This document shows positions 36,201 to 47,457 of a DNA stretch of 64,000 bases, piece by piece. The stretch is from NCBI GenBank assembly GCA_914767715.1, contig OU612066.1:1867001-1931000 (forward strand), read 5' to 3'. Origin of the DNA: Membranipora membranacea (taxonomy: Eukaryota; Bryozoa; Gymnolaemata; Cheilostomatida; Membraniporidae). Position 1 is the stretch's first letter; the number at the start of each line of letters is the position of its first letter. The translations under genes were made by a program, and so were the position numbers. The notes under the pieces were generated by a model. It was not told the origin of the DNA, did not search any database, and saw only the letters and a list, made by a program, of their open reading frames with translations.

Positions 36201-39200
36201 GATGGATCACACATAAAGACTTTTAACATGGAATAAGATTCAGTTGGCTCATTATAAGACACCCAACCATGTTCTGCCTGCAGGGACATAAGAAGGTTGA
36301 CAGACAAGATACTGAGAAATTATGTCTGGTTATGCGGATATGCATATTCTCTATGCACATCACAAAGATGACGCAGAGCACAGATAACAAGCAACACCGT
36401 AGATATGAGAGAGGGAAGCTCTGTTAGCGATGATAACTCACATTGGTTTACCACATGTACACAACTCCTCACTGTTTTGTGATTCACTCGTATCTAAGCA
36501 CTGCAGCCAGAACTCCAATAATTCACTACTCATCATCTTATCCTTCAGATAACTGACTCTGGAAAATTATATTTGGAAAAATCGATATATTGAGTTAACA
36601 GCTGAGCGATGTGATCATAAATATTGACCGACAAAAAATATCATCGCAGGACACAGAATACTGTGGTGGTGGCTAAATAACATAGAACAAGCTAGTTCGC
36701 TCTGTGAATGCGGAGGAATACTGTACGGGGTACCTCAATACTTGACTTTTGCAATATCACTCTGCAACCATAGGTGGAACAAACTTGTTCTATAAATTAC
36801 AGTCATCCGCTGTATTAGGTGTACTACAAAAATAATTCGTCAGACATCTGACAACATTGGATAGTGCAGTGTTTGTGACCAGGATTACTCATCCTTGATT
36901 ATCAATTGAACAGGGTTAGAAATAAGCATGATATCAGCAAAGCTAAACGATATTATTTATTCCATCTTTTCTTATATTATGCTTGCAACCTTACCGTTTA
37001 TTTTGTTCTTGGTATTGAACAAGCGACTGCATGTATTTACAGAAGTGTTTGTCTATTTGCTGAACTTTTCCGTTATCATCACTATCTTTGCAGGTGAACT
37101 TTAGGCACATCATCAAGTGGAAAGCTGGAACCTGCATCCAGGAGTCTATGGCCACAGTTACTGCTTTGTCTAACTTTTGCTGTCTCACCAATCTGTAAAC
37201 AGTATGCATGTGTCACTTATGAGTGGCCAATCAGCAATAGTTTAACTGTTTTGTTCCACCATCAAAACAGTCAATGGAGGAGATTTTTGCTTCCACTTTA
37301 AAGGGGAGGAAATTTTTGCGATCTTAATATCATGCAGCAAGGTCTTCGTTTACTACCCAGCATAGTGCAGGTCAGTTTTATCTGTGAAATTCACAAAAGT
37401 TTATTCACATTCACCACTCACAAATATGTATAGAGCCACAGTCCTTGCTTGTCATTCTGCTCAAAAAGTTTTCTTCCCATATCAGATACAGTGAAGATTG
37501 ATCCAGAGAATGTGGTCTTCCACTCAAGCTTCTCAGAACAGCTCTCTATAACACAAAATCACATTTATACAACAAATTAGTGACAAAATGTATCTGTGTC
37601 GAACTTGATAAAATTATGTTGACAGACTCTAAAGACGTAGTTGGTTTATGAATAGACTCAATCAGTCGCAAGATGCTAAATACTAGCAGGGAACTTGGCC
37701 ACCGCTTGAAGCATTTACATCAAACCTTTAGGAAAACCCATAGACTTAATTTTTACTAGAACTGACATATGAGGGAACCTAACTCCAACAACGGTGCGGT
37801 GGAAGGTAGGGGTAGAAAAGTATGAGGGGGAGGTATGTTTGCAACAGCAATATGTTCAGCGAAAAACCGAGGTGTGTCAAAATTATTATAAAGTATTATT
37901 TAGTCTACGGGAAAACCTAATGGAATTGTAAAACAAAGAACAAATATATTGCTGACACTTGCACTCACCAACGAGGCAGTTGATGAGAGTGCCCCACAGC
38001 GCTCTCTCTCTGATGGTATCAGTGTTAGACAGCTGCTCTATATGTGTACACAGCTGATCAATATCCATCAGAAACCAGAAGGTAGACATAAATCTGCAGG
38101 TGCTCTGTAGGACACCAGATAAACAGGAGTCTGTCCGCTCTATAACCCTAGAGTCTGTCAACTCAGCTGTCTCATGCTGGGACTCCTCACTGTCCTCACT
38201 GTATTGCTGTTTATAAAAAGTGAGCAGAGTGAGGGGAGATGAGTGATCAGAGTGAAGACCGGAATCTGTCTCTACAAAATCTCCTCCACCTCTCAGTGAG
38301 GCCCCGTCACAGTCATAGCACCAGGGCATGAGGTAGAGCTCACTGTCCGCCGTATGATCACATGACGTCATCTTATAATCCTGTATACACTCACAGCAGC
38401 GAGTCAGCACACTCAGAGTGCATAAGTACCGACTCTGTCTCATCAGCTCACCACTCATCCTCCACGGACAGACTCTAGTTATCTGTCTAAGACTAGCAGG
38501 TCCATCGCTGGAATGTCTGGAGTTACTATGCTGTGATAATACAAGGCATAGCTTCTGGGACCATCTCTCTAAGAGGGGAGTTACTTCCTCCTTGTTGATC
38601 AGGACGAGAGGGTCACTGAGCCTGCTGTAGGTCGACTCAGTGAGCTCTAGGTATGCACTGAGACTGGAGGGCGTCTCGTCTGACATAGAGATATCATCTC
38701 CATCACCAATAAAGAATCCCTGATGACTACCGCTATCCTCGCTGAGCTCAGCAGGAGTGCCTGACTGGCCATACTCTGTAAACAGCAATCATGCCATATT
38801 GTGATGGATGACAGGGTCATAAGGATATACATCAATTTTAAGGAACGATCAAAGGCATCGGAGTAAACAATTTCTCTTTCTCCTTCTTGAACTGCGTTAT
38901 GCTGTGGCATCATCAATTTCTTAAAATAAAAAGTCCTTGGGTAGCACTGCTGAAGCCTTTTAGTTCAAATGATGATTAAAAATTTGTTTAGGCTAAATTT
39001 CTATAAGTGAGAAGAAGATACCTAGCATTTCATCCTTATGCAGGTGTTGTCCTAAGAGCTTTTCGATGGCAGGTTGTGATGCTGCCTTCTCCTTGATAAC
39101 ACTAATTAGACTTTTAGCCTGAGATCCAATCCTTGTCAATCTATAAGAGGATGCAGATATAAGAACTGAGACAGAAAAATTGGCGTCTTAGGAGTGGTTT

Positions 39201-42200
39201 CCGAAAATGTATCACAGCACAAACATCCCATCCAGATGTATGGCACACATTATCATTGTGTCAGAAAATATCTATACTAGTGAAAGCGATCACATACAGC
39301 GAAAACATTTCTTGTCCTGGTCATTCAGTTTGATGTACGATGTAGGAGCAGTCCTAAGATCAAACCCACATGAGTATGTCTAAATTCAGTTGGACATATG
39401 TGGAAAGCCAAGCCTTCAATGTGCATCTATCTTGCAGTCGATATCTCAAACAAGCAATCTTGTTTTCCCAAACTAACAACAGACTGACACCCATGATAGG
39501 AAGTGAATCTTACCCATCTTTAACATGATCACGGACGTGATCAACTACATCACCAGGAGAAGATATTTCTTTACCAAGAGAGCGGGGTGAGGGGGATAAC
39601 CCCTGAGATTTAGGAGAGGGAGAGAACTCCCTACTCAGGCTGTGGGGGAGGGAACTATTTTGCCCTGCAGCTGAAAATATAGGCTGAGGTGGTGTCCTGT
39701 AATCTGTGGGCTCATCTAAAATAACAAATATTTATACAGCTATGATATCCCTGCTGTACCTGTACATACATGACCAACAACTTCTGCGCCAAAACAGGTT
39801 TTGTGGGATAAGAAAATGTTTCATTCACCGATGGAATATGTCTACTTATGCCGCTTTCTACCAACACATGCATAATCTGAACAACAAAGTGAAATGAGCT
39901 TTACAAAGACAATTATAGTCAAGACTGAGAGCTCATACTAACCATCAGACAGTCCGGCGCCTGCGGCTTTATCAGGTGATGTAAACGTTATAGTGGCTGC
40001 TCTCAGTTTTCTTCTTCTCGGCTTTCTATCCTCAGTGTAATCCTCGGAGTGGTCGAAGCTTGACATGCTGGTGATACTGCCTAGCCTTGTAGAGTTAGTC
40101 GCCAGGCTACTGGTGATAGACACTAAACTCTTAGAGGAATCATTCCGAGGTATGGAATGTTCATGTGATGATTGAAGGTCTGGTGTTTCAGTGGCTTTGA
40201 TCAGATTGGATGGATTGATTTGTACGGTCATACCTGCATCCTGAGTTTGTTGAGGAGATGGTTCAATGAGGTTTACCGATTGAGCACAATTGTCTCTGAC
40301 ATCAATGATGTCATCAGTAGATTGTTGATCCGATGGATGTTCATTATCATCATCGGCAGAGGTTAATGACTGTTTATCAGTCCTTGATATGGGATAGTAT
40401 TCTGTCTGTGGCTCATTGATAACTTCAGCGCCTGCCTGACCAGGGTTACTAAGCTGATCACTATTCTGTAGTCGAGAGACTACACTACTGACTGTACTTG
40501 ATCTGGAGTTCTTCCCACTGATACTCAGTGATGACTTGTAATCCTCTATTGTACTACTGAAGACATCGTCAAAATTCTACAACAACACAATGGAGGGTAT
40601 ATAATCTATCAGCCAATCTTCATTCTTAGCGTCATTCTAATATACAACTCATCGGCTGGTGGAGTCAAGTGTACTGTGCTCCCATCGAAAAAGCGCATGG
40701 ATTCACTCAAATGTTTTGGGGATACTTTTTTAGATGCTAGGATGTCACCATCTTAGGAAGGTAACAGACAGCAGCTTTGAGATGTTGAGAGAGAAAACAT
40801 ACAAACATCGATTATTGATTTATGGTTGAATTATAGTTTGCAGATAGCAAAAATTAACACCTGGAAGTGTCAAGTGGGGAGGAAGTAGAACGCCTATCGA
40901 AAGACGAAGGTTTTTGGTTCCAAATTAGTTGGTATCACCATTCAGATAAAAAATTCTGCCCTGATCTGTGCTCAACAGGATCGTAATAGCAAATAGTCAT
41001 TTTAGAATGGAGATCTCCACATATATAGTGAGCGCTGAGCTGGTGACATCACATACCTTATATAGTTCATCATCTGTAGGTAATAACTCCTGTACTCGGT
41101 GTAGTAACATACCATGATGCTTTATCTGAGCCTCCCTGCCTAAGCACGCCCTAGCAGCTCCAGAGATAGTCTCAGGTTCTAGTAGTAATTCTATATACTC
41201 AGTGAGGCTGGTCAGCTCAAACCCTAACACCTGACCATCACTTGTCAAAACATGCAATGAGTTGTGATAGGTGGAGTAGCTCACTAGATCTAAAAGAGAA
41301 AAATAAGTGCTATGTCTTGAAAAATCTGAAAGCAGTCGAAAAGCAAACGCCGTACAGGTTTTTTATCCAGATCTCCAAGCGTAGCTGCTTCCGAGTCTTG
41401 TAACCTCCATTTATAATACAGACGAATCATCTCAAACATAATATACAATCCTCTCACCTGAGGTGATTTGACATATCATCAGTACACTGGAAGTTCTTGG
41501 GTCGAGCACCGCTATCCGTCTACCTATCATAGATATCAGATAATCTTCTCTGTAAAAAGTGAGGAACTGTATTTTCAGATTAGGATGTGGAAAAGCCTTC
41601 TACAGGTTTTTTCGAAGTTTAACTTGCAACTGAATACTAATGCGAACTCGACTCCATGCTACCTTATTAGCCCGGGATTATTGGTTTACGTGGCAAGGTT
41701 TCTCTAAATGCCTCAACTTGTGAAATTGAGGAGAAGGGCAGCTGCGGAGCTCTGTCTCCCTTATCATTATCATGTTGACTTATCTAAGTAGAAGAAATCC
41801 AATCCGATTCTTGACTGGGAGAGTAATATTTTGTCACTTTCAAAAAATACACACGAGCGATACATGCCAATGTTATGCGGACGGAAGTTATATATCTGTA
41901 AGTCAAGAGATTGCTCACCTGATTCTTTGTAAGTTTGGAAGGCCACTTGGTAATCCAGATGTAAATGAAGCACCTTCTTCATCAGTGGAAAACTTACTGG
42001 AAAACCTATATGCAGTAACATACTATGGAGAATAAAGAGTCAGTGCTGAAAATTTAAGTGATCAGATATTTGATCCAGTAAGCCAAGGCATGATAAGACT
42101 ACAGGCTTTGAGCCATAAGATAAGATAGGATAATCTCATATCTTATCATGTGAGAGTGTTAGGTTAGATTCCTACTACCTTGGCAGGTCAGCCCTAGTGT

Positions 42201-45087
42201 AGTACTACCTGCCTAGCTCTATACTGTGATGAAAAGTAAAAAAGAACCACAATCATCGGAACCATTAGGCTCATACAAACGGAAAACTCTCCATATTGTA
42301 AATGCTATAAAGCATTGCCAGCCTACTGTCATCATAGAAATATTGTATATTAAGTAAAAATTAGTTTGCAGCAGCCTTTTAGGATAACGTTTAACAATTA
42401 TTGTTCTATTAGGGTGATGGATTCCTCTCATATTCTCTGACCTGCCAACACTTAAGACTAGACGAGATACAGATAATAGAGTAATTCTGTGTGTACCTGG
42501 ATAGTGGATAAGTTATGTAAGAGTCAGCAATGCTCTGTTTGAAGTTAAGTGTAGCGCTGACTTTACCCTTAGTGTCAGCTCTCCATACCCTGAGTCCGGG
42601 TCGAGCACAGTAACATCCCACAGATATATCCTCCCCCTCCCCCTCCCTCTCACCACCGCTGGAAGAGTCACGGGATAGTACAGCACCATAATATCCATTC
42701 CTGGGCTTACTGCCAATATCAGTCCAGACTTTCCTTAAAATAATACAACACATATGTATATCCTGCTCAGTTACTGGGGAATTCTGCTATGATAGCTCCA
42801 TACACAGTCCACCAAAGCGAACTTTATTTTGTCATCTTGTGGGCTACGACAAACCTGATGAGAGTTCAATATTAGATATATCCTACAAAGAGGAAGAATC
42901 ATAAAATAGAAATCCCAGACTTACTTTTCCGTGTCGTATATATATAACACTTACTTTTCCGTGTCGTATATGGCACACTTAGTCAGAGTGGAGGCCAGTA
43001 GATATCCATCTCTGAAATCTAACTGCTGTATGTGACTGTCTAACTTTGTCAGTGTACTGCATTTAGGGAAGATCTGAGAATAGAAACAGAAAGGCATTCA
43101 AAAAACATTGAAGCCTCAGAAAGAGTCAGGCTTGAGATATCTGTATCATGGTACCGCGAGACAATGGCTGTGATAGCAGGGGCCTTTGGTCCAAGACACT
43201 GAACCACATTCTCAAGCTTACTGTACCTTTGACGTGAGTATTGAGCATATATGTATAGACCCTGTATTATCTCCCACATATAGTTTAGTGTTGTCTGTGT
43301 GCCAGACAAGCTGAGTTATTTCTGTCTTCAACTTCAGGGCTTCTACGGAATCAGGTTTCTTAGTGCTGGCCTTTTTCAAACCACAGACATAAATTTCCCC
43401 ATTTCTAAATAAAATTCAAATGCAAGATGCAGGTTTTGAATACAAGAAAAAAACTATAAATTAGCAGCAATTCTCAAATGTTTGACTACATACTAAGTCA
43501 ATGACTCTACAAACTCAATGGCCTTGACTTGGTGTATCGTATTGTGTCACTTGTTCAATTACACCTTTGTTACAATCTTAACAAAAACAGTACATAACAA
43601 CTGATACTCATGACAGCTGAGTACTAATTACACAAAATTGAGTCAACCGTTTGCACCTCTGAATCCTCAAGTCTGGAAATCTGAGGAGATAGCCAAATAA
43701 GCTAACCACCACATCAGTCAGATTAATATATAGGCTACTGACCTGTTAGCGGAAGCGCAGAGTAGCTGAGTTTTATATACAGATAAGTGAGTGATAGTAG
43801 ATTGTGTAGTAGATGTGACTTGTGTTGTAGTGGGTATCAGATAAATATGCTTTAGAGATTTATGATCGAATACATAGAGAGTAGCACGGTTACTTCCACA
43901 CCAGATATAATCCTCACTGACTGCTATAGCTGAGAACTGTGGAACAGAATAGTATAACATTCAGGCTGTGTATCAGAAATAGGTAATATATACCGGCTAC
44001 TGACTATGGGACATCAACAGCTGATAAGAGCATGAAAATCGACTAATTAGGATTTAAGCCTAGATGTTATTAGGGTTAAAAGGATTTAAAAAGTCTCCTC
44101 TTAGTTCCAAGGAACTTCATCAAACTGATCAAAAAGCACCGAACTCAGAGCCTTATGAATACTATATTTTACAAATTCGGAGTATAAAATGGAATTATTT
44201 TTCTATGTGTGACATTATAAAGAACGACTAATGCAGTTCGAATAATTTTTTAATGTAACTCATGCTCTGATTATGATTGTATAGACAGTTTTCTGAGCTC
44301 TTATTTATGCCTCGATTCGGAGTTGTCTTCTCTCCAGTTTGGTACTTTTAACCCACGCCGCATATGTAGAAAAACCTGCTGAAAGAGGGTTATCTTGAAA
44401 ACTGCTTATGTTAGGATGAAAATGAGTTTTGATTCAGAGTCTGCACCATTGAAAACCCAAATCATTGGAGGCTAGAATGTTGAAAAATCTTAATTTTATT
44501 GACGAAACTCATGAAAAATTCTGCCAAATTGTCTGCAAAACAGGCAGAAAATGCTATAATTGGACTATCCAAATACTAAAATTATTTTCCAAACTATTAC
44601 CATGAGTTTTCAATGCTGCAGATTCTGAATCAAAAATCATTTTTATCCTATTATAAACGGTTATCAAAATAACCCTCTTTTCAGCACGTTTTTCCTATGC
44701 GGCGTGGGTAAAAAGTACCAAACTGGAGAGAGGACAACTCTGAATTGAGGCCTAAATCAGAGCTCAGAAAACTGTTTATTATGTACTTTCTTGAGCGGTG
44801 AAATAAAGTCCATATCTATCTATATATCTATCTATTGTAATAACTAAAAGCTATGATGACAATAACAACACGAAATCCTGTTGGAATCAAATGTATAAAC
44901 TTGATGAGTTTGGACTATAATTACTTACAATAACACCGGGGCTTAGCTTGATTGGCACCAACAAGTCTTCATACTGACGAATCTCAGAAAGAAACAGCTC
45001 AGTCTGTGAAGAATCATGATCGCCATCTCCGTCACAGACTTTGGTGAGGTTATCAGGTTTTTGACTGTCTTCTAGACTATCAGACAT
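33253..45087 (-). CDS. HPS5: HPS5-like BLOC-2 subunit with a RING-like C-terminus
   Basis: Complete 22-exon gene, 1436 codons, one frame throughout: 44929-45087, 43743-43936, 43227-43404, 42955-43073, 42497-42733, 41458-41549, 41057-41289, 39943-40576, 39514-39715, 39022-39140, 37969-38775, 37422-37545, 36995-37192, 36442-36558, 35739-35855, 35445-35560, 35026-35178, 34593-34725, 34274-34355, 33872-33955, 33522-33681, 33253-33305. HPS5 is a BLOC-2 subunit for traffic to lysosome-related organelles. The N-terminal WD40-like part matches remembered human HPS5: KLYVGDNTGSIHI; NGYYGAV…CYCARPGLRVW; REDYLISMIGRRI; LSDPLVL occurs mid-protein. The middle exon is Ser-rich and disordered; the C-terminal half is helical. 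The last two exons encode CNQCG…FSCGHTVHQACC…CLLC, a RING-like cluster as in VPS8/VPS41. Human HPS5 is ~1129 aa and, as I recall, lacks it. Confidence 0.88.
42919..42970 (-). repeat. Tandem 30-bp-offset duplication of a 5' splice site
   Basis: The 22-bp block ACTTACTTTTCCGTGTCG plus TATA occurs at 42919-42940 and 42949-42970. On the gene strand this duplicates the end of HPS5 exon 4 with its GTAAGT donor. Using the second donor would add 30 bp but puts TAA directly in frame, so the donor at 42949-42954 is taken as functional. Confidence 0.75.
44285..44775. mobile_element. 491-bp inverted-repeat MITE in HPS5 intron 1
   Basis: Begins ACAGTTTTCTGAGCTC and ends GAGCTCAGAAAACTGT. Arms of about 180 bp are complementary (cctcgattcggagttgtc / gacaactctgaattgagg; cccacgccgcat / atgcggcgtggg; the ATGATTTTTGATTCAG-like block). 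No open frame. Another copy starts at 63952, showing a dispersed family. Confidence 0.8.
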
Positions 45088-45491
45088 TCTCACTAAGCAT
45101 ATGTTAAGTTGCTCTGCTATGCCAGTTACTGTTACAGTTACCTTCCATAATTAATATATCTGGGGAATGAATAAATAAGTAAATAAGTGTTATGTAAAAA
45201 GATCAAAGTATAAACACTGTTTCGAGCTTGGGTACATATTACCTTATTTCCAACAGTCCTGACAAGTTGACTTCACATGCCATACTCTGACCAATGAAGA
45301 GGAAGTTCATTGCTCTGACCTCCTAAATAGAATCCTAAAAGTCAATTTTCAAACCGGCTTTTTGTCCAGCCCATAGTTGTCGACCTACATAACTAGGTAT
45401 GAAGACGCTGAGAAGAATGGAGTGAGGAGCCATGCAATGTAAGTTTATTGCTGCACAGGTATACTTAGCCTGTCATGTCAAGTTTTTTTTG

Positions 45492-45507
45492 CCCCCCCCC
45501 CCCCCCC
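45492..45507 (+). repeat. Homopolymer run of 16 C
   Basis: A run of 16 consecutive C following T8-G, about 400 bp upstream of the HPS5 start codon. On the HPS5 coding strand it is a G16 tract, able to form a G-quadruplex. The exact length may be unreliable in any assembly. Confidence 0.85.
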
Positions 45508-45974
45508 ACCGAACAAAGCTTGTCTAGATAGGCTCAGGTATGCTGTGCTGCAACGCCTCGCATCACAAACAGCAATACAGTCAAAATGAAACAGCCGCCA
45601 ACGCAATCAGTTACTTCATATGTATGATTACGGCACATATCTACATGGAGGATAATAACAGGTTACTGAGTTCAGTCAGAATTTTAACCTGTTAAAATCA
45701 ATGAAATGAAACTGCATCATAGGGCTACCAGAATCATTACACACTCAATCAAATGCTTTAGTTAGGCCTAACATGATGCCTCATTGTGGATGGGTAGTGT
45801 AACAATACTGATGACTGGGGGGCTGGGGTCAATGAGCTCCCTCATTACTGGGGTTCACTATGCAAGTATAAATAAGTATATTATTATAAGATTATGTAAT
45901 ATTGTTGTTGTATTACCATTACTTACATACGTCAAAAGTAGCATGACTAACTTTAATAAAGCATCTCAACTAGC

Positions 45975-46092
45975 CTACCCCAAGACATGGGTCTCTGGCA
46001 TTGCTTCATGGTTAGACTGCATCCCCTGCTTTTCTTTGTTTAACAGGGGGGGGGGCAGTCAAAAATGTCCAGAGGCCCAGGTTTTAGAATAG
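45975..46092. mobile_element. Foldback MITE, family 1, copy 1
   Basis: Left end CTACCCCAAGACATGGGTCT pairs with the right end (CCCAGGTTTTAGAATAG), and inside GACTGC…CCCTGC pairs with CAGGGGGGGGGGCAGTC. A related element is at 47337-47457. Confidence 0.65.
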
Positions 46093-46402
46093 TCCTGTCC
46101 TGTGTAGTCTGTTCATTCTTGAGGGTGACTCCTTCCTTGGCCTGTTTTTAACAGTGTTCCATATCACTTGATTGTACACAGGGGTGGGAAGGGGTTTTTT
46201 AATGAGGTGGATCTTGCGGGGATAATGACCATCACCAAGTAGTATAATTTTATATACACATACATTTACCTTAACTCTCTGCAGCCCATAATTATTACAA
46301 TTTAGTTCTCAGAAAGTGTTTTTGAGTGATCACATGAGAGGAAGTAGCAAGAAATGATTGTACTCCAGCAGTTAGAAATCATATTTGAGGGTGCTATCAA
46401 TG

Positions 46403-46544
46403 ACCCCTACGGCAGACGAGCTGCGCCATGGGAGAAAATAATGTCAGATGGCGCAGCTCGGCTAGAGGCAATTTACATGTGGCGCAGCTCGGCTAGAGGC
46501 GATTTTGTGTGTGGCGCAGCTCGGCTAGTTTCAAAATTTGTAAC
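46403..46544 (+). repeat. GGCGCAGCTCGGCTAGA element, copy 1
   Basis: Three direct copies of TGGCGCAGCTCGGCTAG at ~35-bp spacing preceded by one inverted copy (GACGAGCTGCGCCATGGG). An inverted copy of the whole unit lies at 50430-50566 with the same number of repeats. Confidence 0.75.
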
Positions 46545-46912
46545 CAAGAGCACACGATTCCTAATATTGATAGACTTATACATACTTGCTCATCTGTCGG
46601 AATTGATAAATGAGGTGGAATTTATCACAGCTCTATTGTTCAAGATCTAGCTGAAAAAGCAAGAGGACTATTTTACATAAGTTGAACTAGGAGTGGGAGT
46701 CACAGTGTTTGTGAAGTTGCTTGAGTTTCCCTACCTATGTATACGATATGGCTGTAAGTATAGTATAGACATTCTGAAATGAGGTAGTATTCTCCACAAT
46801 AATGTATGACAATTATATTATTAAGGTAGTGATTAAGTACCATGTGAAGGAATGATTTGAAGTGTTGATCTACTTAATTATTATGCCCACAGAGAGACAG
46901 GTCACCCCACTC

Positions 46913-46991
46913 CACTGACAGTTGTCAGTTGATTTGATGAGTTGCAGCCTTGTGTGTGTGTGGTTGCAACTCATCAAATCAACTGTCAGTG
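46913..46991. repeat. Perfect-stem hairpin with (TG)n loop
   Basis: CAGTTGATTTGATGAGTTG and CAACTCATCAAATCAACTG flank a CAGCCTTGTGTGTG-type loop; CACTGACA / TGTCAGTG extend the stem after a short internal bulge. It is followed by CCAAGGAGTAA-type words repeated to ~47110. Confidence 0.75.
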
Positions 46992-47336
46992 ACCTGCTGT
47001 CTGTGCTTGTACCAAGGAGTAATAGCGAAGTCCCCTGTTACTCCTTGCTTGTACTACCTACTTATTTCTTCTACCAAGGACGGAGTAACAGGCTAAGCTT
47101 CCCCTGGTACTCTTTGCTTCTACCACTCACATCACTGCATTTCCTTACTTTTGTTGGCTTGGGCTTTATTGTGTCACGTGTGGGTGCACCAACAAAGCAG
47201 TGAACTGCCCAATGTGTTGATAGTTGATAATGATGTTGATGAAATATGTATCAAGCAAGAGTGACTAGTCACACCCACAGGCTACCTAGTACTACTAGTA
47301 CTGCAGGCTGCTACTGAGTGAGGAATGGTCACAGGC

Positions 47337-47457
47337 CTACTCTAACCCCTCGGTCACTGGCAGTGATTGACTGCCCCCTTGGTTTTTTTGTTGTTTGAAA
47401 CTCAACCAGGGGGGAGCAGTCAAAAATTGCCAGAGACCAACCCAGGTTTTGGAGTAG
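47337..47457. mobile_element. Foldback MITE, family 1, copy 2
   Basis: Left arm CTACTCTAACCCC…CACTGGCAGTGATTGACTGC and right arm GCAGTCAAAAATTGCCAGAG…GGTTTTGGAGTAG are complementary around a CCTTGG…CCAGGG centre. Shares its terminal and central words with 45975-46092. Confidence 0.65.

Noticed and set aside
41770-42035. Open frames on both strands of the HPS5 gene, one reading FFESDKILLSQSRIGLDFFYLD on the minus strand
   Set aside because: It looked like the missing WD40 segment, but the true exon is 41458-41549: it has clean acceptor and donor, the right phase and a better match (REDYLISMIGRRIAVLD) to the family.
45784-47203. Plus-strand frames of 93-102 codons in the HPS5-TMEM106 interval
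   Set aside because: They run through inverted-repeat elements and homopolymers and show no protein-like composition.
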